A DNA stretch of 7,183 bases, taken from assembly GCA_030598905.1 (NCBI GenBank), contig JAUVPA010000090.1, positions 1 through 7,183 on the forward strand. Reading direction: 5' to 3'. Below, in pieces: positions 5,159 to 7,183 of the stretch (the stretch's first letter is position 1; each line of letters opens with the position of its first letter). The notes beneath the pieces are model-generated. The model was not told the DNA's origin. It saw only the letters and a program-made list of their open reading frames with translations, and ran no database searches. Origin of the DNA: Acidimicrobiia bacterium. Lineage in GTDB: Bacteria; Actinomycetota; Acidimicrobiia; Spongiisociales; UBA5794. The translations under genes and the position numbers were made by a program.

Positions 5159-7162
5159 GTGCCCAACCGTCTCGCCGATTCGGCGTCACCGTACCTTCTC
5201 CAGCATCGCGACAACCCTGTGGACTGGTACGAGTGGGGCGATGAGGCGTTCGCCACCGCGGCATCGACCGACCGTCCGATACTGCTGTCGGTGGGCTACT
5301 CGGCGTGTCACTGGTGTCACGTCATGGCCCACGAGTCCTTCGAAGACGCAGCCACCGCCCAGCTGATGAACGATCACTTCGTCAACATCAAGGTCGATCG
5401 AGAGGAGCGTCCCGACGTCGACCGCGTCTACATGGACGCCGTCACGGCGATGTCGGGCCAAGGTGGATGGCCGATGACCGTTTTCATGACACCAGGCGGT
5501 GAGCCCTTCTTCGCGGGCACCTACTTCCCCAAAAACCGGATGCACGGTCGTCCTTCCCTCACGGATGTCATCGGGGCCGTCGTCGAAGCATGGACGACCA
5601 AACGCGGTGACCTCCTCGACCAGGCGTCACGGCTGACCGAAGCTGTGGGCCAAGCCATCCCGCCGTCCGAGGGCCTGCCGGATCTCGGGGACGTCGAGGC
5701 CGCCGTTGGGGCTCTCGAGGCCTCGTTCGACACCCGTCATGGCGGCTTTGGTGGGGCGCCTAAGTTCCCCCAAGCCCCGACGCTGGAATTGCTGATGCGC
5801 TGCGTCGCCCACGGGATCGGTGGCGACGAACCTCTGGCCATGCTCTCCAAGACCCTGGACGAGATGCGCAGGGGGGGAATCTACGATCAACTCGGCGGAG
5901 GTTTTGCTCGATACTCCGTCGACGAGCGATGGCTGGTTCCCCACTTCGAGAAAATGCTCTACGACAATGCCCTCTTGGCGCGGGTCTATCTCCGGACATG
6001 GCAGCTGACGGGTGACGACACATTCCTCCGCACCGCGAGAGAGACACTCGACTACCTCACCACCGACATGACCGATCCCGCCGGAGGCATTTACTCCGCA
6101 GAAGACGCCGACTCGGAGGGAGTCGAGGGCAAGTTCTACGTGTGGTCTTGGCAGGAACTCGAGGCCGTTTTGGGAGACGAAGTCGAAGACGCCGCTGAGC
6201 TCTACGGGGCAAGCCCCGGCGGCAATTTCGAGGGAGACAACATCCTCCACATCGGTGATCCGGACGCGACTGTGCCCGACAAGAACAGCATCGACTCCCG
6301 GCTACTCGATCGTCGCTCGACGAGAGTCCGGCCGGGACTCGACGACAAAGTCGTTACGGCGTGGAACGGCTTGGCTCTGCGGGCATTCGCCGAAGCAGGG
6401 GCCGTACTCGGCGATGATTCCTCCCTTGACGTCGCTCGACGAATCGCGACCTTCTTGATGGGGCAATACCACGAAGAGGCAGGTTTGCTGCGCTCCTGGC
6501 GCCACGGGCGAGCAGGGCCTCGAGGGTTCTGCGACGACTACGCGGCGACCGCTGTCGGGCTGTTTGCTCTGTATCAGGCAACCGGAGAGGCGGAGTGGTA
6601 CGACGGCGCCGAACAGATCACGCGTCGCATGATCGACCTCTTCGCCGACCCTGCAGGAGGGTTCTTCGCCACGGCAGCCGATGCCGAGGACCTCATTGCC
6701 AGGCCCAAGAACATCCAGGACAACCCGACTCCATCGGACAATGCACTGGCCGCTGAAGCTCTGCTGATATTGGGGGCATACACCGGTGAACCCCGCCTGC
6801 GCGAACTCTTGGAGGGGACGGTGCGATCAGCCGGCATCGTGCTGGAGCGCAACCCGGCATTCGCCGGTCACATGCTCGCGGTGTGGACGAGCGTGCTCGT
6901 CGGGGTCAAAGAGGTCGCCGTCCCCGGATCATCAGAGTTGGCCGGTGTGGTGTGGGACGAGTTCCGTCCCGAGGTGGTCCTGGCAACGAACGGCTCGATG
7001 CCACTGCTCGAAGGCAGGGATGAAGGCAAGGCATACGTCTGTCGCAACATGGTGTGCGATCTCCCGGTCGACACCCCAGATGCGATGCGAGAACAGCTTT
7101 CGCGACCCCCACCGACCACGGGTTGTAACCCTCGGCCCACACACCCAGGTGGGGAGGAATAA
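5159..7162 (+). CDS. yyaL: YyaL/SSP411 (DUF255) thioredoxin-domain protein
   Basis: Member of the widely conserved YyaL/spermatogenesis-associated protein 20 family, 667 residues against roughly 690 in Bacillus YyaL. The N-terminal thioredoxin-like domain (about 1-165) has the opening NRLADSASPYLLQHRDNPVDW, the CHWC pair C50/C53 in SACHWCHVM, VDREERPDVD, the GGWP loop with cis-Pro P105, and TYFP. An alpha/alpha-toroid domain of six-hairpin-glycosidase type follows (about 175-560), with GGIYDQLGGGFARYSVD, HFEKMLYDN (from 262), EDADSEG (315-321), VTAWNGLALRA (from 399) and NPTPSDNA near 522. The C-terminal block ends with AYVCRNMVC (C628). The biochemical role is unproven; it is often annotated as a thioredoxin or cellobiose-epimerase-like protein. 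Start: GTG 5159, one base after the TGA of the MBL gene. The last 20 or so residues (Pro-rich, ending HPGGEE) go beyond the usual family end. Complete and apparently intact. Confidence 0.95.
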   Translation: MPNRLADSASPYLLQHRDNPVDWYEWGDEAFATAASTDRPILLSVGYSACHWCHVMAHESFEDAATAQLMNDHFVNIKVDREERPDVDRVYMDAVTAMSGQGGWPMTVFMTPGGEPFFAGTYFPKNRMHGRPSLTDVIGAVVEAWTTKRGDLLDQASRLTEAVGQAIPPSEGLPDLGDVEAAVGALEASFDTRHGGFGGAPKFPQAPTLELLMRCVAHGIGGDEPLAMLSKTLDEMRRGGIYDQLGGGFARYSVDERWLVPHFEKMLYDNALLARVYLRTWQLTGDDTFLRTARETLDYLTTDMTDPAGGIYSAEDADSEGVEGKFYVWSWQELEAVLGDEVEDAAELYGASPGGNFEGDNILHIGDPDATVPDKNSIDSRLLDRRSTRVRPGLDDKVVTAWNGLALRAFAEAGAVLGDDSSLDVARRIATFLMGQYHEEAGLLRSWRHGRAGPRGFCDDYAATAVGLFALYQATGEAEWYDGAEQITRRMIDLFADPAGGFFATAADAEDLIARPKNIQDNPTPSDNALAAEALLILGAYTGEPRLRELLEGTVRSAGIVLERNPAFAGHMLAVWTSVLVGVKEVAVPGSSELAGVVWDEFRPEVVLATNGSMPLLEGRDEGKAYVCRNMVCDLPVDTPDAMREQLSRPPPTTGCNPRPTHPGGEE

Positions 7163-7183
7163 AAAGTCCCCTCACGAGCGAGC
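7161..7183. terminator. Possible left half of a bidirectional intrinsic terminator, cut by the window edge
   Basis: Directly at the yyaL stop codon lies A5-GTCCCCTCACG. This is the usual left arm of an A-tract/stem/T-tract terminator shared by convergent genes. On the minus strand the same bases read as GTGAGGGGAC followed by five T. The right arm would fall just beyond the window, so the hairpin cannot be confirmed here. Confidence 0.35.

Noticed and set aside
6906..7175. Minus-strand frame with a GTG start opposite the yyaL 3' end
   Set aside because: Antisense to a strongly conserved coding region, with a Pro/Arg/Cys-rich translation and no recognisable domain.

Overview
The window is GC-rich, densely coded bacterial DNA and looks like an ordinary chromosomal segment of an actinobacterium. 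The GC-biased codon use, the housekeeping-type sigma-70 factor with a short N-terminus, and starts that lack a Shine-Dalgarno but sit 6-7 bases after a TANNNT box (suggesting leaderless mRNAs) all point that way. A deep lineage such as Acidimicrobiia is my guess from the protein style; it is not shown by a marker gene. There are no phage genes, transposases, CRISPR arrays, tRNAs or rRNAs.

Layout, left to right. (1) Minus strand, 1-1370: a 279-residue, four-helix membrane protein with an apparent CTG start, followed after 7 bases by the N-terminal third or quarter of oligopeptidase B (ptrB), cut by the left edge. (2) Plus strand, 1515-1898: a small uncharacterised protein divergent from the membrane protein. 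(3) 1895-2063: a convergent intergenic space filled almost exactly by an imperfect inverted repeat, which is the most unusual DNA structure in the window. (4) Minus strand, 2067-3557: a primary-like or group 2 sigma-70 factor with a stand-alone CBS-pair protein 72 bases downstream. (5) 3558-3857: a 300-base divergent control region with a perfect TGTGA-N6-TCACA (CRP-type) palindrome and further copies of its half-sites. (6) Plus strand, 3858-7162: a tight three-gene run of a LysE/RhtB exporter, a UlaG-like metallo-beta-lactamase-fold hydrolase and a YyaL/SSP411 (DUF255) thioredoxin-domain protein. The last two are separated by a single base. What looks like half of a transcription terminator lies at the right edge.

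How the genes may work together: the sigma factor and the CBS protein (probable adenine-nucleotide sensor) form a likely operon that may link transcription to energy or nucleotide state, and the CRP-like site upstream would fit control by a cyclic-nucleotide-type regulator. The plus-strand trio is probably co-transcribed, but no common pathway can be named from sequence. I do not see an obviously new multi-gene system. The items most worth a second look are the inverted-repeat element, the repeated operator-like boxes, and the exporter/MBL/YyaL operon.
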